From the NCBI GenBank assembly GCA_001580565.1, contig LRBF01000049.1, forward strand, positions 1 to 64,000: a stretch of DNA of 64,000 nt. Direction: 5' to 3'. Below the pieces are notes generated by a model, which saw only the letters and a program-made list of their open reading frames with translations, had not been told where the DNA came from and did no database searches. This document shows positions 37,937-47,373 of the stretch, piece after piece; position 1 is the first letter of the stretch; every line of letters begins with the position of its first letter. This stretch comes from Caballeronia megalochromosomata (GTDB lineage Bacteria; Pseudomonadota; Gammaproteobacteria; Burkholderiales; Burkholderiaceae). Position numbers and translations under genes: made by a program.

Positions 37937-39100
37937 TCAGGCGCGCTTGGCCAGCGGGACGAAATCGAGGTTTTCCGGACCGGTGTAATTCGCGCTCGGC
38001 CGGATGATCTTGTTGTCGATGCGTTGCTCGATGATGTGCGCCGCCCACCCCGACGTGCGCGAGATCACGAAAAGCGGCGTGAACATGGCCGTGGGCACGC
38101 CCATCATGTGATACGAGACCGCGCTGAACCAGTCGAGGTTGGGGAACATCTTCTTCGCGTCCCACATCACCGATTCGAGGCGCTCGGCGATATCGAACAG
38201 CTTGGTGTCGCCGGCTTCCTTCGATAGCTTCTTCGCGACTTCCTTGATGACCTTGTTGCGCGGATCGGAGATCGTGTACACCGGATGGCCGAAGCCGATC
38301 ACGACTTCCTTGTTCTCAACGCGGCGCTTGATGTCGGCTTCGGCTGCATCGGCCGTCTCGTAGCGCGATTGAATGTCGAAGGCCGCTTCGTTCGCGCCGC
38401 CGTGCTTCGGGCCGCGCAGCGCGCCGATCGCGCCGGTGATCGCCGAGTACATGTCGGTGCCGGTGCCCGCGATCACACGTGCGGTGAACGTCGATGCGTT
38501 GAATTCGTGCTCGGCGTACAGGTTGAGCGATACGTGCATCGCATCGACCCACGATTTCGACGGCGCCACGCCATGCAGCAGATGCAGGAAGTGTCCGCCG
38601 ATGGAATCGTCATCGGTTTCGACTTCGATGCGCTTGCCGTTGTGCGAGTAGTGATACCAGTAGAGCAGCATCGAGCCGAGCGAAGCCATCAGCTTGTCGG
38701 CGATATCCTTCGCGCCCGCGACGTTGTGATCGTCCTTCTCGGGCAGGATGGTGCCGAGCACGGAGACGCCGGTGCGCATCACGTCCATCGGATGCGCGGA
38801 GGCGGGAATCCATTCGAGCGCGGCCTTCAGGTTCGCGGGCAAACCGCGTAACGCCTTGAGCTTCGTCTTGTACGCTTTCAGTTCGGAAACATTCGGCAAC
38901 TTGCCATGCACGAGCAGATGCGCGATCTCTTCGAATTCGGAAGTGGTCGCGACATCGAGAATGTCGTAGCCGCGATAGTGCAAGTCGTTGCCGGTCTTGC
39001 CGACCGTGCACAGCGCGGTATTGCCCGCCGTCACGCCGGACAGCGCGACGGATTTCTTCGGCTTGAATGCGCCTGCGGTGCTGTTGTCTGCTTCGCTCAT
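37937..39100 (-). CDS. prpC: 2-methylcitrate synthase
   Basis: A 387-residue citrate-synthase-fold enzyme, the shorter type expected for PrpC. It joins propionyl-CoA and oxaloacetate. The catalytic regions [12 protein letters not shown] and [14 protein letters not shown] and the C-terminal [14 protein letters not shown] are present. The ATG at 39100 has an AAGGAGA ribosome site; a further upstream in-frame start lies inside that site and was rejected. It follows prpB by 23 bp. Confidence 0.96.
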   Translation of the reverse strand: MSEADNSTAGAFKPKKSVALSGVTAGNTALCTVGKTGNDLHYRGYDILDVATTSEFEEIAHLLVHGKLPNVSELKAYKTKLKALRGLPANLKAALEWIPASAHPMDVMRTGVSVLGTILPEKDDHNVAGAKDIADKLMASLGSMLLYWYHYSHNGKRIEVETDDDSIGGHFLHLLHGVAPSKSWVDAMHVSLNLYAEHEFNASTFTARVIAGTGTDMYSAITGAIGALRGPKHGGANEAAFDIQSRYETADAAEADIKRRVENKEVVIGFGHPVYTISDPRNKVIKEVAKKLSKEAGDTKLFDIAERLESVMWDAKKMFPNLDWFSAVSYHMMGVPTAMFTPLFVISRTSGWAAHIIEQRIDNKIIRPSANYTGPENLDFVPLAKRA

Positions 39101-39123
39101 CGAGTTCGTCTCCTTCACAAGGG

Positions 39124-40020
39124 TTATTTCTTTGCTGCAAAAAGCTGATCGAGCTTGTCTTCATAGGCGTGATAGCCGAGATACTTGTACAGATCGGCGC
39201 GCGTCTGCATCGTTTCGACGGCGGCCTTTTGCGTGCCGTCGCGCTTCACGGTCTCGTAGAAGTTGAGCGCGGCGGCGTTCATCGCGCGATACGCGCCGCA
39301 GCAATACAACGCGATATCGACGTTCGCGTCCTTCAGTTCATCGACGGTGAAGAACGGCGTCGAGCCGAACTCGGTCAGGTTCGCGAGGATCGGCACGCGC
39401 ACGGCGGCCTTGAAGCGGCGATAGTCGTCAAGCGTTTTCATCGCTTCGGGGAAGATCATGTCGGCGCCCGCTTCGACATACGCGACCGCGCGCTCGATCG
39501 CCGCGTCGATGCCTTCGGCGCCCGCGGCGTCGGTGCGCGCCATGATGACGAACGACTCGTCCGTGCGCGCATCGACGGCGGCCTTCACGCGATCGACCAT
39601 TTCGCTCGTCGGCACGACTTCCTTGCCCGGCCGATGCCCGCAGCGCTTCTGCCCGACCTGATCTTCGATGTGCACGGCAGCCACGCCCGCCTTGATGAAC
39701 GAACGGATCGTGCGCGCGATGTTGAAGGCGCCGCCCCAGCCGGTGTCGATGTCGACCATCAGCGGCAGGGAGGACGCGTCGGTGATGCGGCGCGCGTCGA
39801 TGAGCACGTCTTCCATCGTGCTGATGCCGAGGTCGGGCATGCCGAGCGAATTGGCGGCCACGCCGCCGCCGGACAGATAGAGCGCCTTGAAACCGACGGC
39901 TTCGGCCATTTTCGCGGCGTACGCGGTGATCGCGCCCACGACTTGCAGAGGGGATTCCTCGCTCACGGCCTGGCGGAACCGCGCGCCTGCGGTCTGTGCG
40001 GACTGGTATTCGGAACTCAC
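39124..40020 (-). CDS. prpB: 2-methylisocitrate lyase
   Basis: A 298-residue isocitrate-lyase-superfamily enzyme that splits 2-methylisocitrate into pyruvate and succinate. The catalytic Cys loop [10 protein letters not shown], the metal-binding DIDTGWGG and HIEDQVGQ match PrpB. The start is GTG with an AGGAGA ribosome site. A sigma-54 promoter ends about 30 bp upstream, so it is the first gene of the prpBC transcript. Confidence 0.96.
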   Translation of the reverse strand: MSSEYQSAQTAGARFRQAVSEESPLQVVGAITAYAAKMAEAVGFKALYLSGGGVAANSLGMPDLGISTMEDVLIDARRITDASSLPLMVDIDTGWGGAFNIARTIRSFIKAGVAAVHIEDQVGQKRCGHRPGKEVVPTSEMVDRVKAAVDARTDESFVIMARTDAAGAEGIDAAIERAVAYVEAGADMIFPEAMKTLDDYRRFKAAVRVPILANLTEFGSTPFFTVDELKDANVDIALYCCGAYRAMNAAALNFYETVKRDGTQKAAVETMQTRADLYKYLGYHAYEDKLDQLFAAKK

Positions 40021-40051
40021 GTTTCGTCTCCTGATGAAGTCCGCCCGTTAA

Positions 40052-40067
40052 TGCAAGTTGCTTGCCA
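40052..40067 (-). promoter_or_regulatory. Sigma-54 promoter of prpB
   Basis: Minus-strand TGGCAAGCAACTTGCA has the -24 GG and -12 GC spaced by 10 bp and departs from TGGCACG-N4-TTGCW at only one specified base. It points into prpB, and PrpR, a sigma-54 activator, is encoded next to it. Confidence 0.9.
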
Positions 40068-40132
40068 GGTCGCGTGGCGCGTGTAAGTTGTTGATTTTGC
40101 AGGACAAGAAAATTACGATCGTTCGCCGTTGT

Positions 40133-40166
40133 TTTCAGAGTTGAATTTCAGATTTCAACTCTGAAA
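40133..40166. promoter_or_regulatory. PrpR upstream activating site (13-bp-arm palindrome)
   Basis: Arms TTTCAGAGTTGAA (40133-40145) and TTCAACTCTGAAA (40154-40166) are perfectly complementary around 8 bp that contain another TTTCA. The centre is about 83 bp upstream of the prpB -24 element and about 70 bp upstream of prpR, so PrpR may activate prpB and control itself. Confidence 0.82.
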
Positions 40167-40218
40167 TGAATGTTGCATACTGAACGCGCTTCGTTCGAGT
40201 CATTCAAGGCAGAAGATC

Positions 40219-42153
40219 ATGCAAACGGAAACCGCGTCTCGCCCGCGCATCTGGGCCGTCGGTATCAGCCGGCTCAGGGCGTTATTCATCGATATCGCCG
40301 GCGCCTATGCCGATCGCGCCGAACTCGACGTCGTCCCGCTCGGCTACGAGGACGCCGCGAACAGCATCGAATCCGCGCGCGACGAGCGGCCGGATGTCGT
40401 CGTGGCGGGCGGCTCCAATGGCGCCTATCTCAAGGGTCGCGTCTCGGTGCCGGTCGTCGTGATCAGCCCGACTGGTTTCGACGTGATGCACGCGCTTACC
40501 AAGGCGCGGCGCGAGGGCGCGAGCGTCGCGCTCGTCACGCACGGCGACACGCCCGCCGAAATACGCCGGTTCCTCGCCGCCTACGGCATCGACGTGATCT
40601 GCGAATCGTATCGCTCGGCGCAGGACGCGGAGAGCCTCGTGCTCGATCTGCGCGATCGCGGCGTCGATGTGGTGGTCGGCCCCGGCCTCGTCGCGGATCT
40701 GGCGGCCGACGCGGGCATGAGCTCGGTGTTCCTCTACTCGCGGACATCCGTCGTCGCCGCGTTCGAGACCGCGCTGGAAGTCGCTCAGGCGATGCGCCAT
40801 GAAGTCGCGCGGCGCAACCGGCTCGACAACCTGCTGCAGCATCTGCGCGATGGCGTCGTCGCGGTCGATGCGGGCGGTCGCATCGAAGCGATCAATCGCC
40901 GGCTCGTCGCCGCGCTCGGCATCGCCGATGCATCGCGCGCCGTGGGCCGGGCGCTGCTCGATGTCGCGCCCGAACTCGACGGCGTATTGCCCGCCGCCGA
41001 CGGCGACGTATTCGGCGCCGTGCGCGGCGTGAGCTACGCGATTCATCGCGGACCGCTCGCGAGCGAAGGCGCGGCGGGCGGCACGATCTTCACGTTTCAG
41101 GAATCGCGCGCGGTCGAGCGTCTCGACCGGACGCTGCGATCACGGCAGGGCGCGCAGGAATTCGTCGCGCGCTATCGGCTGGAGGATGTCGTCGGCGAGT
41201 CGGAGCCGATCGAGCGCGTGCGGGCGCTCGTGCGCCGTTACGCGAAATCCGACGCCACCGTGCTGATTCTCGGCGAAAGCGGCACGGGCAAGGAAATGGT
41301 CGCGCAGAGCATGCATCGCCTGAGCCGTCGCAAGGACTTTCCGTTCGTCGCGATGAATTGCGGCGCCTTTCCCGAAGCGCTGCTCGAAAGCGAGCTGTTC
41401 GGCTACGAGGAGGGCGCATTCACGGGCGCGCGCAAGGGCGGCAAGGCCGGGTTGATCGAGGCGGCGCATCGCGGCACGTTGTTTCTCGATGAAATCGGCG
41501 AAATGCCGCCCTCGCTGCAAAGCCGCTTGCTGCGTGTGCTGCAGGAACGGGAAGTCATCCGCCTCGGATCGACGGAGCCGACGCGCGTCGACATCCGCGT
41601 GATCGCAGCGACGCATCGCACGCTTGCCGAGGGCGTCGCCGACGGATCGTTTCGGGCGGACCTTTTTTATCGCATCAATATTCTGAGCGTCGCGTTGCCG
41701 CCCTTGCGCGCGCGGTCCACCGACATCCTGCCGCTGGCCACCGAGCTGCTGTTGCAGGCCGCGCGGCGCGACAAGGCGCTCGCGCTGCGCGTGCCCGGCC
41801 GCGACGCGGCGGCGCGCCTGCTCGCGCCGCTGGAGCAGGGGCTGCGCCGCTATCCGTGGCCCGGAAATGTTCGCGAGTTGCAGAACATCGTCGAGCGCAT
41901 TGCCGTGGAGATTCCGGAGATGGACGTGGACGGGGAACATCCCCTCACGTTGACGCCGGACGACTTGCAGGCGATTGCCCCCGAGGTGTTCGAAACCAGA
42001 TCCGAAGCCAACCTTCGCGACCTGAGCCGTTCGGTCGAAGCCGATCAGGTCCGTGCAACGCTCGCGGCGTTCGGCGGCGATCGGGACGCGGTCTGCAAGG
42101 CGCTCGGCATCAGCAAGACGACACTATGGCGAAGGCTCAACGCGAAGCATTGA
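40219..42153 (+). CDS. prpR: Propionate catabolism sigma-54 activator
   Basis: A 644-residue activator with a PrpR-type N-terminal sensor (about 1-190) that in the known family senses 2-methylcitrate. A PAS-like segment follows (about 200-300). The AAA+ domain has Walker A GESGTGKE near 352-359 and the sigma-54 contact loop GAFTGA near 399-404. A C-terminal Fis-type helix-turn-helix reads AVCKALGISKTTLWRRL. It is divergent from prpB, and the gap holds a matching sigma-54 promoter and palindrome. Its last 17 bp overlap the end of the convergent ABC exporter gene. Confidence 0.96.
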   Translation: MQTETASRPRIWAVGISRLRALFIDIAGAYADRAELDVVPLGYEDAANSIESARDERPDVVVAGGSNGAYLKGRVSVPVVVISPTGFDVMHALTKARREGASVALVTHGDTPAEIRRFLAAYGIDVICESYRSAQDAESLVLDLRDRGVDVVVGPGLVADLAADAGMSSVFLYSRTSVVAAFETALEVAQAMRHEVARRNRLDNLLQHLRDGVVAVDAGGRIEAINRRLVAALGIADASRAVGRALLDVAPELDGVLPAADGDVFGAVRGVSYAIHRGPLASEGAAGGTIFTFQESRAVERLDRTLRSRQGAQEFVARYRLEDVVGESEPIERVRALVRRYAKSDATVLILGESGTGKEMVAQSMHRLSRRKDFPFVAMNCGAFPEALLESELFGYEEGAFTGARKGGKAGLIEAAHRGTLFLDEIGEMPPSLQSRLLRVLQEREVIRLGSTEPTRVDIRVIAATHRTLAEGVADGSFRADLFYRINILSVALPPLRARSTDILPLATELLLQAARRDKALALRVPGRDAAARLLAPLEQGLRRYPWPGNVRELQNIVERIAVEIPEMDVDGEHPLTLTPDDLQAIAPEVFETRSEANLRDLSRSVEADQVRATLAAFGGDRDAVCKALGISKTTLWRRLNAKH

Positions 42154-43939
42154 AGCCGCGACGCGCGACAGGCTTGGCCGCCGGTTCGCCGAACTGCAGG
42201 GCTGCGAGCTGGGCATAGAGCGGCGAGCTTTGCAGCAACTCGGCGTGACGGCCTTGCGCGACGATGCGGCCCTGTTCCATGACCACGATGCGGTCGGCCT
42301 GCTGCACGGTCGCCAGCCGATGCGCGATGACGAGCGTGGTGCGGTTCTGCGCGGCATTGTCCAATGCTGTTTGCACGAGCCGCTCGCTTGCTGCGTCGAG
42401 CGCACTGGTGGCTTCGTCGAGCAGCAGAATGGGCGGGTCACGCAGGATCGCCCGCGCAATCGCGATGCGCTGACGCTGCCCGCCCGAGAGCCGCACGCCG
42501 CGCTCGCCGAGAAACGTGTCGTAGCCTCCCGGAAGCTGCTCGATGAAGCCTGCGGCAGCGGCCATGCCGGCGGCGCGCTGCACCTGCGCGAGCGTTGCCT
42601 CGGGCATGCCGTAGCGGATGTTGTCGAATACGCTTCCCGAAAAAATCACCGAGTCCTGCAACACGACGCCGACCGTCCGGCGCAACGTGCCGAGCGACAT
42701 GTGCCGTGTCGCGACACCGTTGATCAGAATGCTGCCAGATTGCGGGTCGTAAAACCGGAGCAGCAACTGAAACAGGGTGGTCTTGCCCGCTCCCGATGGC
42801 CCGACGAGCGCGACATGCTCACCCGGACGGACATCGAGCGAGAACCCGGAGAGTGTCGCGATGCCGTCGCGGGAAGGGTACGAAAAGCCGACATTGTCGA
42901 AGCGGATGCCTTCGCCGGCGGCCGGCATCGGCATCGTTGTCGCGGCCTCCATGACAGGCGAGCGCGCGGCCAGAAGCTGCATGAGGCGCTCCGTTGCGCC
43001 GGCGGCGCGCTGCAGATCGCCCCATACCTCCGCAAGCGTGCCGACGGCGCCCGCCGTGAACACCGCATAGAGGATGAACTGCGACAACTGGCCCGCCGTC
43101 ATCTGCTTCGCCAGAACGGCCTGCGCGCCGAGCCAGAGTACGAAGACGACGGCGGCGAACACGAACACGATGACCACGGCCGTCAGCCCGGCGCGGGCGC
43201 GGATTCGCGTGAGCGCGGTCTCGAAGGCGGATTCCACCGCTGCGCCGAAGCGCCGTGCCTCGAATGCTTCCTGCGTGTATGACTGCACCGTCGGCATGGC
43301 GTTGAGCACCTCGCCCGCCAGCGCGCTCGCGTTCGCGACCTTGTCCTGGCTGGCGCGCGACAGCCGCCGGACGCGCCGTCCGAAGAAGACGATCGGCGCG
43401 ACCACCACGATCAGCACCGCGATGATGTAGCCGGACAGCACGGGGCTCGTCGTCACCAGCATCGCGATGCCTCCCACGGTCAGCAAGGCGTTGCGCAATC
43501 CGAGCGAGAGGCTCGTGCCCACCACCGTCTGGATCAGGGTCGTGTCGGCGGTGAGACGCGACAGGACTTCGCCCGTCTGGGTCGTCTCGAAGAACTGCGG
43601 GCTCATGCCCATGATGTGGTCGTAGACCGCGCGCCGCAGGTCGGCGGTCACCCGCTCACCCAGCCACGATACCCAGTAGAAGCGCAGCGCCGTTGCGCCC
43701 GCGAGAACGAGGGAGACGACGAACAGGGCGATGAAATAGCGATCGATATGCGTGCGGTCGCCACTGGCGAATCCGCGATCGATCAGATATCTGAAGGCCA
43801 TCGGCAAGGCCAGCGTCGCACCCGCCGATGTCACGAGCGCCAGAAACGCGAGCGCCCAGCGCCCGGCATACGGACGCAGGAAGGGCGCAAGGGTGAAGAG
43901 CAGGCCGACGCGCGGCAAGGGGGCTGCGGCAGATGACAT
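42137..43939 (-). CDS. ABC exporter, fused membrane and ATPase domains
   Basis: A 600-residue half-transporter with six N-terminal transmembrane helices (to about residue 310) and a C-terminal ATPase with Walker A GPSGAGKTTLF, signature LSGGQRQRIAIARAI and Walker B ILLLDEATSALD. This MsbA/LmrA-like layout works as a dimer to export lipids, drugs or peptides. The substrate cannot be told from sequence. It is convergent with prpR with a 17-bp overlap. Confidence 0.93.
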   Translation of the reverse strand: MSSAAAPLPRVGLLFTLAPFLRPYAGRWALAFLALVTSAGATLALPMAFRYLIDRGFASGDRTHIDRYFIALFVVSLVLAGATALRFYWVSWLGERVTADLRRAVYDHIMGMSPQFFETTQTGEVLSRLTADTTLIQTVVGTSLSLGLRNALLTVGGIAMLVTTSPVLSGYIIAVLIVVVAPIVFFGRRVRRLSRASQDKVANASALAGEVLNAMPTVQSYTQEAFEARRFGAAVESAFETALTRIRARAGLTAVVIVFVFAAVVFVLWLGAQAVLAKQMTAGQLSQFILYAVFTAGAVGTLAEVWGDLQRAAGATERLMQLLAARSPVMEAATTMPMPAAGEGIRFDNVGFSYPSRDGIATLSGFSLDVRPGEHVALVGPSGAGKTTLFQLLLRFYDPQSGSILINGVATRHMSLGTLRRTVGVVLQDSVIFSGSVFDNIRYGMPEATLAQVQRAAGMAAAAGFIEQLPGGYDTFLGERGVRLSGGQRQRIAIARAILRDPPILLLDEATSALDAASERLVQTALDNAAQNRTTLVIAHRLATVQQADRIVVMEQGRIVAQGRHAELLQSSPLYAQLAALQFGEPAAKPVARRGFNASR

Positions 43940-44013
43940 GGAATCCTGGCGTAGGGAGATCGGTCGGCGCTAGACAGAATCGCAGGCGCGACCACACGCG
44001 CAGCCGGGGAGCG

Positions 44014-44283
44014 TCACCTGCGCGAAGACCGAACGCGCTCCGGTGACCTGCCTGCGCAATGCAGCAGTCGTCGCCTCGAATTTCTTCTCGACTCGCGAGG
44101 ATACAACGTCCCGGAGGCGGAGACGGCGTGTGCAGGCGCGGAGGATGGCTCGCTTTTGAACCATGGAGCAGGCACGGAGGGCGGGGCCGCGTCGGACCCG
44201 GATGTCCTGAAGTGGTACGCAATGATCGAATAAACGCAGATCACGACCCACAACGCGCCGAAGGCAACCAGGAAGTCTTCCAT
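44014..44283 (-). CDS. Possible small membrane protein
   Basis: An 89-residue reading frame with a strong AAAGGAG ribosome site 6 bases before its ATG. It has one clear hydrophobic segment at residues 4-24 (FLVAFGALWVVICVYSIIAYH). The part after about residue 60 is Arg-rich and looks like non-coding sequence, so the true protein may be shorter through sequence change or the frame may be false. It lies 74 bp upstream of the ABC exporter on the same strand. No family is recognised. Confidence 0.4.
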   Translation of the reverse strand: MEDFLVAFGALWVVICVYSIIAYHFRTSGSDAAPPSVPAPWFKSEPSSAPAHAVSASGTLYPRESRRNSRRRLLHCAGRSPERVRSSRR

Positions 44284-44406
44284 GAACACTCCTTTCTGTC
44301 AGATGCCCGACGATCGTACTGCCGGCGAGCATTACATTCAAAAAATTGTCATGGATACACTCGGCGGCGGCGCGAGATCGACGCGTCGATTTCAACAACT
44401 CTAACG

Positions 44407-44436
44407 GAAATGCCTTCGCCGTGGCGAAGGCATTTC
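44407..44436. repeat. 14-bp perfect inverted repeat downstream of the SDR gene
   Basis: Arms GAAATGCCTTCGCC (44407-44420) and its exact complement (44423-44436) flank two bases. It begins 31 bp past the SDR stop and could be a transcription end or a protein site. A clear T-run is missing. Confidence 0.6.
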
Positions 44437-44466
44437 GCGTCGTGCTTCGGGCTGGCTATCGCAATG

Positions 44467-45213
44467 TCAACCGGCGGCAAACCCGTCATTGAACGCTTCG
44501 ATGAACGCGTGCTCGCCCGGCCCCGGATTGGCGCGCATGTCGACCGCCGGACCCACGAGAATCTCGTTGGCCGAGGTACCCAGTTGCGCGATCGCCTCCG
44601 TGATGAACGCGTCGAGCGGCATGGCGCGTTGCTCTTCGCTGCTGTTCATCAGTTCGGTACGCACCCAGGGCGGTGCGATCTCGATGAACGAGACCTTGCT
44701 GTCCCGAAGCAGATAGCGCTGCGACAGCGTGTACGAATGCAGCGCGGCCTTGGTCGCGCTATACACGGCCGCGACGGCGAGCGGCACGAAGCCGAGCACC
44801 GATGTGACGTTCGCGACGACCGCGTCCTCCCGGCTCTTCAGATGCTCGATCAGCGCCGACGTCATGCGGATCGGACCGAGCAGATTGGTGTCGACGGTGG
44901 TGCGCAGCAGGTCGTCGTCGACGGGGCCTTGCGCGCCATCCGGATACATGACGCCCGCGTTGTTGATCAGCACGTTCAGACCGGGATACTCGGCGATCAG
45001 CTTCGCAGCGACCGCCTGAATGTCCGTCGCGTCGGTGATATCCAGCGACACCGCACGCATGCCCGGGTTCGCATCGATGGTCGCCTGCAACCGGTCGGCG
45101 CGGCGTCCGGAGATGATCACCTGATTGCCGCGCTGGTGAAGCGCCTCTGCAAGACCCCGGCCGATGCCCGAGCCGCCGCCGGTGATGAAGATCGTGTTGC
45201 CCGTGAGTTTCAT
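44467..45213 (-). CDS. Short-chain dehydrogenase/reductase
   Basis: A 248-residue Rossmann-fold oxidoreductase with the cofactor motif TGGGSGIGRG, NNAGVMY and the catalytic Y-x3-K (YSATK) preceded by the Ser in VTSVLG. The branch resembles DltE-type SDRs (KLTGNTIFITGGGSGIGRGL). The substrate is unknown. It lies 29 bp downstream of the NTF2-like gene and is probably co-transcribed with it under the divergent TetR regulator. Confidence 0.92.
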   Translation of the reverse strand: MKLTGNTIFITGGGSGIGRGLAEALHQRGNQVIISGRRADRLQATIDANPGMRAVSLDITDATDIQAVAAKLIAEYPGLNVLINNAGVMYPDGAQGPVDDDLLRTTVDTNLLGPIRMTSALIEHLKSREDAVVANVTSVLGFVPLAVAAVYSATKAALHSYTLSQRYLLRDSKVSFIEIAPPWVRTELMNSSEEQRAMPLDAFITEAIAQLGTSANEILVGPAVDMRANPGPGEHAFIEAFNDGFAAG

Positions 45214-45242
45214 GATGGACTCGCTATGAAATGACAGTGGAA

Positions 45243-45644
45243 TTAGCGCGGGAAGCGGTTGCCGAACATCGGCAGGCCGCTTTTCGATTCAGCCTCGGTT
45301 GCCTCGTCCTGCAGCACATCCCAATGCTCGGCGAGCACGCCGTTCTCGATGCGCAGGATATCGGCGGCGATCCAGGCGGCGGGACGCCCGTGGCCCGAAA
45401 AGCGTCCGTGGACGATCACGTAATCGCCGTCCGCCACGATCACGCCGGGTTCGTATCGCAGGCTCGGCGGCAGGGTCCGGATCAGGTCGAACAGGCCGTC
45501 GCGCCCCGGTTCGATATGCGCGCTGTGCTGAATGTAATCGGGCGACCAGAAGCGCTCGGCGGCGGCGTAGTCGCGCTGGTTGAAGAGCGTGTCGAATGCC
45601 TTGAGTACGAGGGACTTGTTGGCGGCTTCGGTGGAAGAAGTCAT
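45243..45644 (-). CDS. SnoaL/NTF2-like protein
   Basis: A 133-residue cone-shaped NTF2-fold protein. Typical segments are KAFDTLFNQRDYAAAERFWSP, YIQHSAHIEPGRDGL and the closing IADILRIENGVLAEHWDVLQ. Such proteins act as small isomerases, hydrolases or binding proteins. The specific role is unknown. The ATG at 45644 was preferred over an upstream frame extension that runs into the operator region. It is the first gene of the NTF2-like/SDR pair. Confidence 0.85.
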   Translation of the reverse strand: MTSSTEAANKSLVLKAFDTLFNQRDYAAAERFWSPDYIQHSAHIEPGRDGLFDLIRTLPPSLRYEPGVIVADGDYVIVHGRFSGHGRPAAWIAADILRIENGVLAEHWDVLQDEATEAESKSGLPMFGNRFPR

Positions 45645-45682
45645 GGCATTTTCCAGAGACGTTTTGAAGGATTCACCTAACA

Positions 45683-45744
45683 CGATGGTGATTGACATTG
45701 AGTTTGGTGAATCCGCGCCGACCTGTCAATGGTGATCGCCATTG
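45683..45744. promoter_or_regulatory. Two TetR-type operators in the NTF2-like/tetR gap
   Basis: CAATGGTGATCGCCATTG (45727-45744) is an 18-bp palindrome with 8 of 9 pairs. CGATGGTGATTGACATTG (45683-45700) shares ATGGTGAT and ATTG in the same register. They lie 44 bp apart start to start. One covers the -35 elements of both directions and the other abuts the leftward -10, which fits joint repression by the TetR protein. Confidence 0.72.
45701..45729 (-). promoter_or_regulatory. Promoter of the NTF2-like/SDR operon
   Basis: Minus-strand -35 TTGACA (45724-45729, perfect) and -10 CAAACT (45701-45706) are 17 bp apart. The -35 lies partly in one TetR-type operator and the -10 touches the other. 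Confidence 0.65.
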
Positions 45745-45767
45745 TATTTTTCAAAGGGCGTTATAAT
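45739..45767 (+). promoter_or_regulatory. Promoter of the tetR gene
   Basis: A perfect -10 TATAAT (45762-45767) lies 30 bp before the TetR ATG. The -35 position (45739-45744) is a poor match and falls inside the operator palindrome. Confidence 0.6.
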
Positions 45768-45797
45768 CGGCCGGAGAACGGTGCGGAGCATTGAACG

Positions 45798-46415
45798 ATG
45801 GGTGTCTCGAAACAGCAGGCGGTGGAAAACCGCAAGGCGATCATTGCGGCGTCGGAGAAGTTGTTCCGTGAACACGGGATCGACGGCGTGGGGCTGAGCG
45901 CGTTGATGAAGGCGGCAGGCTTTACCCAGGGCGGCTTCTACAATCACTTCGAATCGAAGGAAGCGCTGGCCGCCGCGGTCGTGGCGAGCGCGATGGACAA
46001 GGCCAATCGCGACCTGAAGGAAGCGATCGACGCGCCTGTCAAGCGCGGCGGCAATCGCCTGAAGCGGCAGGTGGACTTCTACCTGTCCGGCTCGCACTGC
46101 GGCGACATCGAGCAGGGTTGCGCGGTGGCCGGACTGACCGCGGACGTGCGCCGGCTCGGTCCCGAGGCGCAATCACACTTTGCGAGCGGCTTCGAAACGA
46201 TGATCGAAACGTTGACCGCGCTCGTCGCCGAACAGCGTGGCGAAGGCGCGGCGAGCGACGAAGCGCGCCGCGAGGCACTCGCGTTCTATAGCGAGATGGT
46301 CGGCGCGCTCATCCTTTCGCGGGCAATCGGCGGCGCGAATCCGGCGCTCGGCGAGGAAGTACTGGAGGCGAGCCGGCAGACGCTTCTCAGGAACTTCGCG
46401 CTCGGCAAGCGTTGA
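45798..46415 (+). CDS. TetR-family regulator
   Basis: A 205-residue repressor. The N-terminal helix-turn-helix covers about residues 10-57 and ends GFTQGGFYNHFESKEALAAA. The C-terminal ligand domain resembles the YcdC/AcrR-type group, with CAVAGLTADVRRLGPEAQ. It is divergent from the NTF2-like/SDR pair, and the gap holds two related operator sequences, so autoregulation and control of that pair are likely. Confidence 0.92.
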   Translation: MGVSKQQAVENRKAIIAASEKLFREHGIDGVGLSALMKAAGFTQGGFYNHFESKEALAAAVVASAMDKANRDLKEAIDAPVKRGGNRLKRQVDFYLSGSHCGDIEQGCAVAGLTADVRRLGPEAQSHFASGFETMIETLTALVAEQRGEGAASDEARREALAFYSEMVGALILSRAIGGANPALGEEVLEASRQTLLRNFALGKR

Positions 46416-46439
46416 GCCTCTGACCGCCGCGCTCAACGG

Positions 46440-47342
46440 TCATCTGTTTTTTCCCGAACCCGCCGCCTGCCGCGCGATCCACTCACGGAACACAAGCAGC
46501 GCGGAATTGTGGACCTTGCTTTCGGGAACGATGAGGTAGTACGCGCGATCGCTCGGCATTTCATGCGCGGCGGCCTGAACAAGCACGCCGCGACGCAACT
46601 CATCTTCGATGAGGAGCCGGGGAATGAGCGCGATGCCCATGCCTTGAACAGCCGCTTCCGTGAGCATGGAGAAGAGTTCGAACCGCGGACCCGACATGTC
46701 GCCATCGACCGACATGCCGCGCGAGGCGAACCATTCGCGCCACGCGTACGGGCGCGTGCTCTGTTGCAATAGCGTATGGCGTTGCCAGTCGGCGGCCGCC
46801 AGCTTCTTTCGCGGCGCGATGAGGTGCGGACTGCACACCGCGATCAGCGTTTCCTGCATGAGCCACTCGCCTTCCGTTCCCGGCCACGGCGCGACGCCCG
46901 GATGGATCGCCGCGTCGAACGCTGTCTCGGCGAAAAGAAACGGCCGTGTGCGCGAAGCGAGGTTGATCGTGATGTCGGGATGCTCGTCGACAAAGCCGGG
47001 CAACCGTGGAAGGAGCCATTTCGTCGCGAACGTCGGCACGACCGCGAGTTCGAGCGTGCCGCCCTGACCGCCTCTGGCCATGAGCTCCAGCGTGTCCCGC
47101 TCGGCTTCGTCGAGCAGCGCCGTCACCTTGCGGCTGTAGGCCAGTCCCGCCTCCGTCAGCGCGACGCCGCGCCGGTCCCGGCGAAACAGCCTGAGCCCGA
47201 GAAAATCTTCGAGTGAAGCGATTTGCCGGCATATCGCGCTTTGCGTCACCGCGAGTTCATCGGCGGCCTTGGTGAAGCTTTGATGGCGCGCCGCCGTCTC
47301 GAACGCGGATAGCGCAGCGGTGGAAGGGATCTTTCGACGCAT
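46440..47342 (-). CDS. LysR-family regulator, GcvA-like
   Basis: A 300-residue LysR regulator of the GcvA branch, with PSTAALSAFETAARHQSFTK followed by AADELAVTQSAICRQIASLE, and TFATKWLLPRLPGF opening the effector domain. The ATG at 47342 is the conserved family start. It is divergent from the CoA transferase gene at 47539, with a T-N11-A box in the gap. It likely activates that gene. It converges with tetR, 24 bp apart. Confidence 0.93.
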   Translation of the reverse strand: MRRKIPSTAALSAFETAARHQSFTKAADELAVTQSAICRQIASLEDFLGLRLFRRDRRGVALTEAGLAYSRKVTALLDEAERDTLELMARGGQGGTLELAVVPTFATKWLLPRLPGFVDEHPDITINLASRTRPFLFAETAFDAAIHPGVAPWPGTEGEWLMQETLIAVCSPHLIAPRKKLAAADWQRHTLLQQSTRPYAWREWFASRGMSVDGDMSGPRFELFSMLTEAAVQGMGIALIPRLLIEDELRRGVLVQAAAHEMPSDRAYYLIVPESKVHNSALLVFREWIARQAAGSGKNR

Positions 47343-47373
47343 GATCGCGGCCCGTCTATGGTATTCGTTGAAT

